Shown: in pieces, positions 34,170 to 41,910 of the stretch | Layout of the letters: each line of letters begins with the position of its first letter | How positions within the stretch are numbered: position 1 is the stretch's first letter | Assembly (NCBI RefSeq): GCF_014212175.1 | Contig: NZ_JACJVR010000024.1 | Span: 1 to 62,902 of the forward strand | Length of the DNA: 62,902 nucleotides | Direction: 5' to 3' | Source of the DNA: Cohnella xylanilytica | GTDB taxonomy: Bacteria > Bacillota > Bacilli > Paenibacillales > Paenibacillaceae | Program-made: the position numbers and the translations under genes | Notes under the pieces: model-generated | What the model saw: only the letters and a program-made list of their open reading frames with translations | Told to the model about the DNA's origin: nothing | Databases searched by the model: none

Positions 34170-35039
34170 ATGCAGGTTTATAAGGAAAAGATAGAATACG
34201 AGAACCCCTTGCTCTCCATTAAAGTATGGCAGGCCAGACGCGACAGCAACTTCCCGATCGGCTGGCACCACCACCCCGAATGCGAGCTGCTGCTCATCGA
34301 GAAGGGAAGGCTCGACGTCGAAGTCGACAACGAAGTGTTCCCGCTTCACCCCGGCGACGTGGTCGTGCTGGGGAGCTCCCAGCTTCACCGGGACCGCAGC
34401 TATGGGGAGAGAGTCGAATATACCGTGCTTCAATTCGACCTGCAGACTTTTTTCGACCAGAGCACGATCCCGTATCTTCAATACTTCAACGAGACGAAGG
34501 TTCCGCTTAGCGCGATGAACTATATTTTCCGCGACAACCCCGACGCCCGCAATCAGGTCGCCCATTGCATCCGGGAGATCTACGAAGAAGCCCTGCGGAA
34601 GGAGAGCGGCTACGAGCTGGCCGTCAACCTGCTGATCAAGCGGATTCTCCTCATCCTGATCCGCGCCGACACGCTCGGCCTTCTCGCGGACCAGGACCGC
34701 GTGGAGCGGATCCGGCTCAAGCCGGTGCTGGATTACGTCGAGGACAACATCGCCGAGAGAGTGACCGTGGAGGAAGCGTGCCGGCTCGCGAATATGAGCT
34801 ATTATTACTTCGTCAAGTTTTTCAAGAAGACGATGGGGCTGAGCTTTACGGAATACGTCAACTTTCGGAAAATCAAAAGGGCCGAGCAGCTCCTCCTCAC
34901 GCGGGATCTGAGCATCAGCGAGGTGGGCGACCAGACCGGCATGCCGAACATGGCGCATTTCTACAAGATGTTCAAGCGCTTCAACAACTGCTCCCCGAAG
35001 GAATTCCAGCGCAAGATGCTGGCTTGGGGAAGACGATAG
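34170..35039 (+). CDS. AraC-family transcriptional regulator with cupin sensor
   Basis: This 289-residue regulator has an N-terminal cupin (HHHPECELLLIEKG, LHPGDVVVLGSSQLHRDR) that probably binds a sugar. The C-terminal pair of helix-turn-helices is typical of AraC/XylS (ACRLANMSYYYFVKFFKKTM and ISEVGDQTGMPNMAHFYKMF). The start at 34170 follows AGGGGG. It is divergent from oxidoreductase 2 and is the likely regulator of that gene and perhaps of the isomerase operon. Confidence 0.92.
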   Translation: MQVYKEKIEYENPLLSIKVWQARRDSNFPIGWHHHPECELLLIEKGRLDVEVDNEVFPLHPGDVVVLGSSQLHRDRSYGERVEYTVLQFDLQTFFDQSTIPYLQYFNETKVPLSAMNYIFRDNPDARNQVAHCIREIYEEALRKESGYELAVNLLIKRILLILIRADTLGLLADQDRVERIRLKPVLDYVEDNIAERVTVEEACRLANMSYYYFVKFFKKTMGLSFTEYVNFRKIKRAEQLLLTRDLSISEVGDQTGMPNMAHFYKMFKRFNNCSPKEFQRKMLAWGRR

Positions 35040-35046
35040 AACGACC

Positions 35047-35074
35047 GAAGGGCCGCCCAGCCGGGCGGCCCTTC
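35047..35074 (+). terminator. AraC gene terminator
   Basis: The stem AAGGGCCGCCC/GGGCGGCCCTT is followed by a short T-rich tail. Confidence 0.8.
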
Positions 35075-35112
35075 TTGCTGCATATAGCGGCTTGATATGG
35101 TAATCCCTTCCG

Positions 35113-35262
35113 TCATCCGCCCGTCGGAGGTTCGTTGTGCCCTCCGTTCGCGACGCCGGCCGGCCGCGCGGCCGAGGCTCCTTGAACCGCCCCGAGCGCG
35201 CCGACGACCGCCAGCGCCGCGATGACGATCTTGCGCGCGAGCATCCGTCTTCTTTTTCTCAT
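35113..35262 (-). CDS. Small secreted peptide (49 residues)
   Basis: I do not recognise a family. The frame encodes a basic N-terminus (MRKRRRMLARK), one hydrophobic helix (IVIAALAVVGALGAVQG), a signal-peptidase-like site near GASAA-RP and a short hydrophilic tail rich in Gly, Asn and Pro. This is the layout of an exported signalling or processed peptide (as for Phr-type precursors), but no Rap or other receptor gene is nearby. The start may also be the Met at 35244 (43 residues). The ribosome site is weak. It sits alone in a 490-base gap. Confidence 0.4.
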   Translation of the reverse strand: MRKRRRMLARKIVIAALAVVGALGAVQGASAARPAGVANGGHNEPPTGG

Positions 35263-35565
35263 CCTTATCCTATCCCTCTTCCTATCCTCTATAACTGCCG
35301 TCCGGGACGAATGCGCATTCCGTGCCCAAGCCCGCGTCAGGCTTCCGTTCTCCCGCGCCTCGCCCCCTCTCGCATCGCTATGGAAGTCATTTTACGTTCC
35401 GAGGAACCGCGGCGGTAGTTACCGGGGTCACGTGATCCGTCATCGGACACGAGAAGGCCGATTAGGAGGAATGGAATAAATTCAATCTTGAGCCGTTGGT
35501 TTCTTTTGGGTATATTAACATAGGCGCTTTTTGCGGCGTCCAAATTCGACAGTGGAAGTGACATC

Positions 35566-37020
35566 ATGAACGTCAGAGCATTCAAGCGGTTCGCGCTCCC
35601 GATCGCCTGCTTCCTCCTGCTGGCCTGCGCCCTGTTCGCGCCGGTCCCGGGAACGGCCGAAGCGGCCGGCGAGAAGACGATCACCATGGGCACGTCCCCG
35701 GACTATCCGCCCTACGAGAACGTCGACGCGGCGGGCAGCGGGGACATCGTCGGCCTCGACGTCGACATCGCGAAGTACATCGCCGGCAAGCTCGGCTACG
35801 AGCTGAAGTTCGCTCCGTCGGACTTCGACGGGCTGATCGCAGCCCTCCAGACGAAGCGCGTCGACTTCGTCATGTCGGCTATGTCGGTTACGGAGGAGCG
35901 CAAGCAGAGCGTCGACTTCTCCGATATCTATTACAACGCGACGAACACGATCGTCTCGTTGAAAGACAAGAGCCTGGGCACGTTGGACGAGCTGAAGGGC
36001 AAGCGGGTCGGCGTCCAGCTCGGTTCCACCCAGGAGAAGGTGACGGATGAGCTGAAGGATGCCACGATTCTGCGGCTTAACAAGATTCCCGATCTCATCC
36101 AGGCTCTCAAGGCGAACCGGATCGACGCCGTTATCGTCGAAGACGCCGTTGCCGCCGGCTATGCCGGAGCCAACGAGGATTTGAAGTTCTCCATGATCCC
36201 CCCCTCCGGCGAAGGAGAAGGCTACGCGATCGCCTTCCCGAAGGGCTCGGAGCTTAGGGAAGAATTCAACGGCGTGCTCGCGCAGATGAAGGAAGACGGC
36301 ACGCTGCAGAAGATGGTCGACCAGTGGTTCGGCACCGAAGCCTCGAGCGGAGACTCGGGCGGCGTCTTCCATTTCGAACGGCTCGGCAAATACATGGGCT
36401 ACATTTTCCGGGGCGTCTACGTAACCTTGCTCTTCACCCTCGTCTCCGCCGCGTTCGGATTCGTGTGGGGGTCCGTCCTGTCCTTGTTCAAAATTTCGAA
36501 AATCGCGCCGCTGCGCTGGTTTTCCACCGTCTATACTTCGATCTTCCGGGGAACTCCGCTGCTCTTGCAGCTCGCACTCATCTATTACGCGATCCCCCAG
36601 CTGTTCCACTACAACATTCCCGCGCTGCTGGCGGCCGGGCTCGCGTTCGGCCTCAACTCGGCGGCCTATCTGTCGGAGACGATCCGCGGGGGCATTCTGG
36701 CCGTCGACAAGGGCCAACGGGAAGCCGCGCTCGCCCTCGGCATCCCTTATCGGACGATGATGGTCAGCATCATCATGCCGCAGGCGATCAAGAACATTCT
36801 GCCCGCTCTGGTGAACGAATGCGTCGCCCTCGTGAAGGAGTCTTCGCTCGTGTCCGTCATCGGCGTCGCCGACCTTATGCGCCGCGCCAGCGTCGTGCAG
36901 GCGAACACCTTCATGGCGTTCGAGCCGCTGATCGTCGTCGGAGCCATCTATTACGCGCTTGTACTCGTGCTGACTTCGTTGGCGCGATTGCTCGAGAGGA
37001 GGATGCGCCGCAGTGATTAA
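35566..37020 (+). CDS. Amino-acid ABC transporter: fused binding protein and permease
   Basis: The N-terminal half (signal peptide, then about residues 35-265) is a family-3 periplasmic-binding domain for polar amino acids (TMGTSPDYPPYENV, GLDVDIAKYIA). The C-terminal ~220 residues are a HisM/GlnP-type permease with about five helices and the coupling loop containing REAALALGIPYRTMM. Such fusions are known in Firmicutes (GlnP-like). It overlaps the ATPase gene by eight bases. The substrate could be glutamine, arginine or cystine; sequence alone does not decide. Confidence 0.92.
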   Translation: MNVRAFKRFALPIACFLLLACALFAPVPGTAEAAGEKTITMGTSPDYPPYENVDAAGSGDIVGLDVDIAKYIAGKLGYELKFAPSDFDGLIAALQTKRVDFVMSAMSVTEERKQSVDFSDIYYNATNTIVSLKDKSLGTLDELKGKRVGVQLGSTQEKVTDELKDATILRLNKIPDLIQALKANRIDAVIVEDAVAAGYAGANEDLKFSMIPPSGEGEGYAIAFPKGSELREEFNGVLAQMKEDGTLQKMVDQWFGTEASSGDSGGVFHFERLGKYMGYIFRGVYVTLLFTLVSAAFGFVWGSVLSLFKISKIAPLRWFSTVYTSIFRGTPLLLQLALIYYAIPQLFHYNIPALLAAGLAFGLNSAAYLSETIRGGILAVDKGQREAALALGIPYRTMMVSIIMPQAIKNILPALVNECVALVKESSLVSVIGVADLMRRASVVQANTFMAFEPLIVVGAIYYALVLVLTSLARLLERRMRRSD

Positions 37021-37735
37021 CGTCGAACATTTGACCAAGAGCTTCGGCAAGAACGAGGTGCTGCGAGACATCTCCACCACCGTCGATCGCGGGGAGGTCG
37101 TGGCCGTCATCGGGCCGTCCGGTTCCGGCAAGTCCACGTTCCTCCGCTGCCTCAACCTGCTGGAGACGCCCACTTCCGGGCGCATCGTCGTGGACGGCGT
37201 CGACCTGACCGACCGCCGGACGAACATCACCCAATTCCGGCAGCGCATCGGAATGGTGTTCCAGCACTTTCACCTGTTCCCTCATATGACCGTCATGGAG
37301 AACCTTATCTTCGCCCCGACCCGGGTGAAGGGAATGTCCCGCGACGAGGCCCACGCCAAGGGCTTGCAGCTGCTCGAACGCGTCGGACTGAAGCATAAGG
37401 CGGACGATTATCCGTCCAAGCTGTCCGGCGGCCAGAAGCAGCGCGTCGCGATCGCCCGCAGCCTCGCCATGGACCCGGACGTGATGCTGTTCGACGAGCC
37501 GACCTCGGCGCTCGATCCCGAGATGGTCAAGGAAGTGCTCGCGGTTATCCGCGACCTCGGCTCCTCGGGAATGACGATGCTGATTGTCACCCACGAGATG
37601 AAGTTCGCCCGCGAAGCCGCGGATACGATCTACTTCCTCGACGGCGGCAAGCTCCTCGAGCGTTCGTCGCCCGCCGACTTCTTCGCCCAGCCTCAAACCG
37701 AACGCGCCGCCCGCTTCCTGGAGCAGGTGCTGTAA
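37013..37735 (+). CDS. Amino-acid ABC transporter ATP-binding protein
   Basis: This 240-residue GlnQ/ArtM-type ATPase drives the fused transporter encoded upstream. Walker A is GPSGSGKST, the Q-loop follows GMVFQHFHLFPHMT, the signature is LSGGQKQRVAIARSLA, Walker B VMLFDEPTSALDPEM and the switch His is in VTHEMKFA. Translation is coupled by overlap with the preceding gene. Confidence 0.95.
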   Translation: MINVEHLTKSFGKNEVLRDISTTVDRGEVVAVIGPSGSGKSTFLRCLNLLETPTSGRIVVDGVDLTDRRTNITQFRQRIGMVFQHFHLFPHMTVMENLIFAPTRVKGMSRDEAHAKGLQLLERVGLKHKADDYPSKLSGGQKQRVAIARSLAMDPDVMLFDEPTSALDPEMVKEVLAVIRDLGSSGMTMLIVTHEMKFAREAADTIYFLDGGKLLERSSPADFFAQPQTERAARFLEQVL

Positions 37736-37750
37736 CCGCGCGCGTGTTGC

Positions 37751-37785
37751 AAGAGCCGGAGTCCGTCTCCGGCTCTTCTTCTTTT
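37751..37785 (+). terminator. Amino-acid transporter operon terminator
   Basis: An 11-bp stem AAGAGCCGGAG/CTCCGGCTCTT is followed by CTTCTTTTC. Confidence 0.85.
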
Positions 37786-38337
37786 CTCCTTAGTCGCCTT
37801 ATCCCCTCGGCTCAGCCGCACCCCCCCGTCCTCCTCGTCCCCTTGTGCCACTCTCCCTTTCGCTCAGGAGCGCTGAGGTCGGCACTTGTCCCTCTTTTTA
37901 CCGCCTTATACTCTTATCCCCTCGGCTCAGCCGCCCCCCCGTCCTCCTCGTCCTTCTCGTACCCTTGTGCCACTCTCCCCTTTGCTCAGGAGCGCTGAGG
38001 ATAGCACTTGTCCGTCTTTTTACCGCCTTATACTCCTATCCCCTCGGCTCAGCCTTATTCATTCGTCCTCCTCGTCCCCTTGTGCCACTCTCCCCTTTGC
38101 TCAGAAGCGCTGAGGTCGGCACTTGTCCCTCTTTTTACCGCTTTATACTCTTATCCCCTCGGCTCAGCCGCTTTCATTCGTCCTCCTCGTACCCTTGTGC
38201 CATTCTCCCCTTTACTCAGGAGCGCTGAGGTCGGCACTTGTCCCTCTTTTTACCGCTTTATACTCTTATCCCCTCGGCTCAGCCGTATTCATTCGTCCTC
38301 CTAGTATCTTTGTGCCACTCTCCCCTTCGCTCAGTAT
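37786..38337 (+). repeat. Tandem array A (~115-119-bp units)
   Basis: There are four full units and partial ends. Each unit contains CTTGTGCCACTCTCCCCTTT, the palindrome CTCAGGAGCGCTGAGG, and a second module with ACTTGTCCCTCTTTTTACCG ending in CCCCTCGGCTCAGCC. Units are highly similar. Open frames in this region are produced by the repeat and show no ribosome sites. Confidence 0.9.
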
Positions 38338-38340
38338 TGG

Positions 38341-39180
38341 TAACCTACCGACAGACCTGAATCGAAGGGATAATGGCACGCGCTGCTAATCGGATAAATG
38401 GCCGAAGAGGCTCGAACTGAGCAGACGGGATAGTGGTACAAGCTGCGCAAAACGAAGATATTGCCTACCTGGCGGACCTGATTCGAAGGGATAATGGCAC
38501 GAGCTGCTAATTGAAAAAATGGCGGGAGAGATCCGAACTGAGCAAAGGGGATAGTGGTACAAGCTGCGCAAAACCAAGATATAGCCAACCCGGCTTCCCT
38601 GAATCGAAGGGAAAATGGCACGCGCTGCTAATCGGATAAATGGCCGAAGAGGCTCGAACTGAGCAGACGGGATAGTAGTACAAGCTGCGCAAAACGAAGA
38701 TATTACCTACCCGGCGGACCTGAATCGAAGGGATAATGGCACGCGCTGCTAATCGGATAAATGGCCGAAGAGGCTCGAACTGAGCAGACGGGATAGTGGT
38801 ACAAGCTGCGCAAAACGAAGATATTGCCTACACGGCGGACCTGATTCGAAGGGTTAATGGCATATGCTGCTAATTGGATAAATGGCGTGAGAGTTCCAAA
38901 CTGAGCAGAGAGGATAGCGGTACAAGCTGCGCAAAACGAAGATATAGCCTACCCGGCAAACCTGATGCGAAGGGATAATGGCATATGCTGCTAATCGGAT
39001 AAATGGCGGGAGAGGCCCAAACTGAGCATAGGGGATAGTGGCACAAGCCATGCAAAACGAAGATATGCCTACCCGGCCAGCAAACCTGATTCGAAGGGAT
39101 AATGGCACGTGCTGCAAATCAGATAAATGGCCGGAGAGGTCCGAACTGAGCTGAGGGGATAGTGGCGCAAGCCTCGCAGA
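38341..39180 (+). repeat. Tandem array B (~121-bp units)
   Basis: Seven units are seen, each with GAAGGGATAATGGCACG, CTGCTAATCGGATAAATGG and GGGATAGTGGTACAAGC followed by TGCGCAAAACGAAGATAT. The module CTGAGCnnAGGGGATAGTGGYACAAG is the reverse complement of a module in array A, so the two arrays face each other. The last unit runs into the phoP terminator. Confidence 0.9.
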
Positions 39181-39182
39181 AT

Positions 39183-39214
39183 AAGAAGAAGCCGCCCCGA
39201 TAAGGAGCGGCTTC
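39183..39214 (-). terminator. phoP terminator
   Basis: On the minus strand GAGAAGCCGCTCC and GGGGCGGCTTCTTC pair around a small loop and are followed by a T-containing tail. Confidence 0.7.
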
Positions 39215-39219
39215 TCGCC

Positions 39220-39957
39220 TCATTTGGTCATCGTCGGACTCGACGCGCTCTTGCGGCTGATCATCAGCTTGTAGCCGACTCCGCGGATCGATTCGATCTG
39301 AACCGTCTGCTGGTTCAACTCGAGCTTCTTGCGAAGCGAGCTGACGTGAACGTCCACGGTGCGCTGCCCGCCGATGTAGTCGAAGCCCCATACGACGTTC
39401 ATGAGGTCGTCCCGGGTGATGACGATTCCCGGCCGCTCGGCGAGATACAGCAGCACTTCGAATTCCTTCGGCCGAAGGGTGATCCACTGGCCGTTCAGGC
39501 ACACTTCATACTTGTCGGGATAAATCTGCAGATCGCCGAGGGTGATCACTTTATCGCCTCTCTCGGAGGCGGTCTCTTTGGTCTCCTCGTTGCGCGACCT
39601 GCGCAGAACGGCCGACGTCCGGGCGAGCAGCTCCGCGACTCCGAACGGCTTCGTGATGTAGTCGTCCGCCCCGAGCTTCAGCCCTTGAACCACTTCTTCT
39701 TCCGCGTTGCGCGCCGTCAGAATGATGACCGGCGTCTTGACCCCGTTCTGCCGCAGCTTCTGCAGCACTTCGAATCCGTTCATGCCCGGAAGCATGAGAT
39801 CGAGGAAAATAATCGCGTAATCCTCGTGTATGGCATTATGCAGTCCTTCCGCTCCATTGCCGACGACCTCCGTCTCGTATCCTTCCAGCGAGAGGTTGTA
39901 GGTCACAAGCCGCGCAATAGTCGGTTCGTCCTCAATGATTAGCACCTTGTCCGACAT
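39220..39957 (-). CDS. phoP: Response regulator PhoP (OmpR family)
   Basis: This phosphate-responsive transcription factor has 245 residues. The receiver domain (residues ~4-120) carries the acidic pair EDE, the phospho-acceptor Asp in IIFLDLMLPG, and LTARNA/KPF switch residues. The C-terminal winged helix contains LRPKEFEVLLYLAERPG and GQRTVDVHVSSLRKKL. AGGTACCT precedes the ATG closely. It lies 118 bases after phoR, opposite to the Bacillus order, and has its own PhoP-box-like promoter. PhoP identity rests on its phoR neighbour, the mdh-polA setting and the adjacent pst operon. Confidence 0.88.
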   Translation of the reverse strand: MSDKVLIIEDEPTIARLVTYNLSLEGYETEVVGNGAEGLHNAIHEDYAIIFLDLMLPGMNGFEVLQKLRQNGVKTPVIILTARNAEEEVVQGLKLGADDYITKPFGVAELLARTSAVLRRSRNEETKETASERGDKVITLGDLQIYPDKYEVCLNGQWITLRPKEFEVLLYLAERPGIVITRDDLMNVVWGFDYIGGQRTVDVHVSSLRKKLELNQQTVQIESIRGVGYKLMISRKSASSPTMTK

Positions 39958-40020
39958 AGGTACCTCCGGTCCGGCACAAGCATGCCGTGTTGTGCTCGCA
40001 TAGCCAATTTATCATGCCAC

Positions 40021-40048
40021 TGTAAACGTAACGTCATCCGATTGTTAT
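40021..40048 (-). promoter_or_regulatory. PhoP-box-like repeats upstream of phoP
   Basis: On the minus strand TTTACA (40021-40026), ATGACG (40032-40037) and ATAACA (40043-40048) keep exact 11-bp spacing. Only the first is a full match, so autoregulation is plausible but not certain. Confidence 0.5.
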
Positions 40049-40075
40049 CCGGAGATTAAAAAGGCGTCGAGATTA

Positions 40076-41878
40076 CTAAGCCTGGATTAAAGGAAGCTCC
40101 AGAATGAAATGGGAACCCACTCCGACCGTGCTCTCGACCCGGATGGAGCCGTGATGCAGCTCCGCCAGATGCTTCACGATCGACAGGCCCAGCCCGGTGC
40201 CGCCGGAGCTTCTCGAGCGGGCTTTGTCCACCCGGTAGAACCTCTCGAAGATGCGAGGGAGATCCTTCTTCGGGATGCCGATCCCCGTGTCGGAGACGGT
40301 AATCCGCACGCGGTCGTCCCCGCCTTCCGGATCGGTCCCCTCGACGAACTCCGCCTTCACGCGCACCGTTCCCCCTTCGGGCGTATAGTTGATCCCGTTC
40401 TGGAGAAGGTTGAGCAGAATCTGGCCCAGCCTGTCTTCGTCCGCTTCCACGAACAGCTCTTCCTCCGCTTGCAGGTCGAGCGCGATGTTCTTCTTGGTCG
40501 CTTCCGTCGACATGAATTCCATGAGCCGTTCCAGGAAGGCACGGACGTCGACGGGAGAAAATTGCAGCGGGGAGCGCCTCGATTCGATCTTGGACAGCTC
40601 CAGGATATCTCCGATCAGACGGTTGAGCCGCTCGCTCTCGTCGTGGATGATCGTCAGGAACGAATGGGCCGTCTCCGGATCGTTCACCGCTCCCGCCAGC
40701 AGCGTCTCCGCGAAGCCCTTGACCGCCGCGACCGGCGTCTTGAGCTCGTGGGAGACGTTGGCGACGAATTCGCTGCGCATCCGCTCCAGCCTCCGGATGG
40801 CGGTCACGTCCTGCAGAACGAGCAGCAAGCCGGGATCGCCGCTCTCCTCGCCCATGCTCATCGGGACGATGTTCACTTCAAGCAGCCGCTCTTCCGGGTA
40901 GTAGACCGTCAGTTCTTCATGCAGCGGCTCGTGGTTCTGCAGCGCCTCGCGAATGAGCTGCAGCAGCTCGTACTGCTGCTTCGCCTCGGAATAGCTTCGT
41001 CCGACCCTCTCCCGGGTCGTGCTTCCGAGAAGCTGCTCCGCGCTGCGGTTGTAGAGCTTGACCCGCCCGTCCGGGCCGATCATCACGACGCCGCTCGTCA
41101 TGTTGTCGAGCACCGACTGCAGCCGGATCTCGTTCTGGCGGATCTCGTCGACCTGATCCTGCAGGCTGGCCGCCATCGCGTTCAGAGCCCGCGCCAGCTC
41201 GCTCACTTCGTCGCGGCCGGCGTCCGGCACCCGGATCTCGTAGTCCATGTTCGCCATCCGCTTCGCGGCCGACGTCATTCGCTCGAGCGGGCGCGTCACG
41301 CTCCGCGCGATCCGGTAGCTGACGGCCGCGGCGATGACGAACAGGATGAGCAGGCCGGACACGAGGGCGATCCACATGTTCCCGAGGCTGCGCTCGACGT
41401 CCTTCAGGCTGACGGCCAGCCGCACGATGCCGACGGTCTTGTCGCCGTCCTTCACAGCCATGGCTACGTACAGCATGTTCTGGCCGAGCGTCGGACTGTT
41501 GCGGATGCTGCTGCCGAGCCCGCTCTCGAGCGCTTCCTTCACTTCCTTGCGGTCCGAGTGGTTGTCCATCGTCGCCGGGTCGTGGTCGGAGTCGCCGAGC
41601 ACGAGGCCGTCGGGCCGAATGTACGTGATTCGCATGTCGGCCAAATCTTTGAATCTCTGCGCCTGCGACTGAAGATAGGCGGCTTGCTCGGACTCCGGCT
41701 GGCCCGCCGGCCAAGGAGCGGCGGCGATCAGCACCCGGATCTCCGCCACCATATGGTCCTTCAAGGCGTTCTGATGGTTCTCCTTGTAGGAGAAGCTCAT
41801 CAGAATGCCCGCCGCGAGGACGGTCAGACCGATGAGCAGCAGGAACAGCGCGGTCAGCTTGAAGCGGAATTTATGCAT
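40076..41878 (-). CDS. phoR: Phosphate-sensing histidine kinase PhoR
   Basis: This 600-residue membrane kinase has helices at about residues 8-28 and 170-192 around an extracytoplasmic sensor of ~140 residues. HAMP, PAS, HisKA and ATPase domains follow. The phosphorylated His is in FVANVSHELKTPVAAVKG. N-box (LLQNGINYTPEGG), G1 (VSDTGIGIP) and G2 (GGTGLGLSIVKH) are intact. The domain order matches PhoR/ResE/WalK-type kinases; assignment as PhoR comes from phoP and the pst context. It starts 33 bases after the fumarase gene and may be co-transcribed with it. Confidence 0.88.
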   Translation of the reverse strand: MHKFRFKLTALFLLLIGLTVLAAGILMSFSYKENHQNALKDHMVAEIRVLIAAAPWPAGQPESEQAAYLQSQAQRFKDLADMRITYIRPDGLVLGDSDHDPATMDNHSDRKEVKEALESGLGSSIRNSPTLGQNMLYVAMAVKDGDKTVGIVRLAVSLKDVERSLGNMWIALVSGLLILFVIAAAVSYRIARSVTRPLERMTSAAKRMANMDYEIRVPDAGRDEVSELARALNAMAASLQDQVDEIRQNEIRLQSVLDNMTSGVVMIGPDGRVKLYNRSAEQLLGSTTRERVGRSYSEAKQQYELLQLIREALQNHEPLHEELTVYYPEERLLEVNIVPMSMGEESGDPGLLLVLQDVTAIRRLERMRSEFVANVSHELKTPVAAVKGFAETLLAGAVNDPETAHSFLTIIHDESERLNRLIGDILELSKIESRRSPLQFSPVDVRAFLERLMEFMSTEATKKNIALDLQAEEELFVEADEDRLGQILLNLLQNGINYTPEGGTVRVKAEFVEGTDPEGGDDRVRITVSDTGIGIPKKDLPRIFERFYRVDKARSRSSGGTGLGLSIVKHLAELHHGSIRVESTVGVGSHFILELPLIQA

Positions 41879-41910
41879 CGACGTACTCCCCGCAGTCGGT
41901 CTGCGTTATA

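Noticed and set aside
35440..35565. T-box or amino-acid riboswitch before the amino-acid transporter
   Set aside because: No T-box sequence, specifier stem or antiterminator can be read; the leader is too short.
37744..39117. Many 60-130-residue open frames in the tandem arrays
   Set aside because: They are generated by the ~117- and ~121-bp units, appear on different strands and frames in each array, and lack ribosome sites.
37786..39180. CRISPR array
   Set aside because: Units are ~120 bp and similar throughout, without short identical repeats separated by unique spacers, and no cas genes are nearby.
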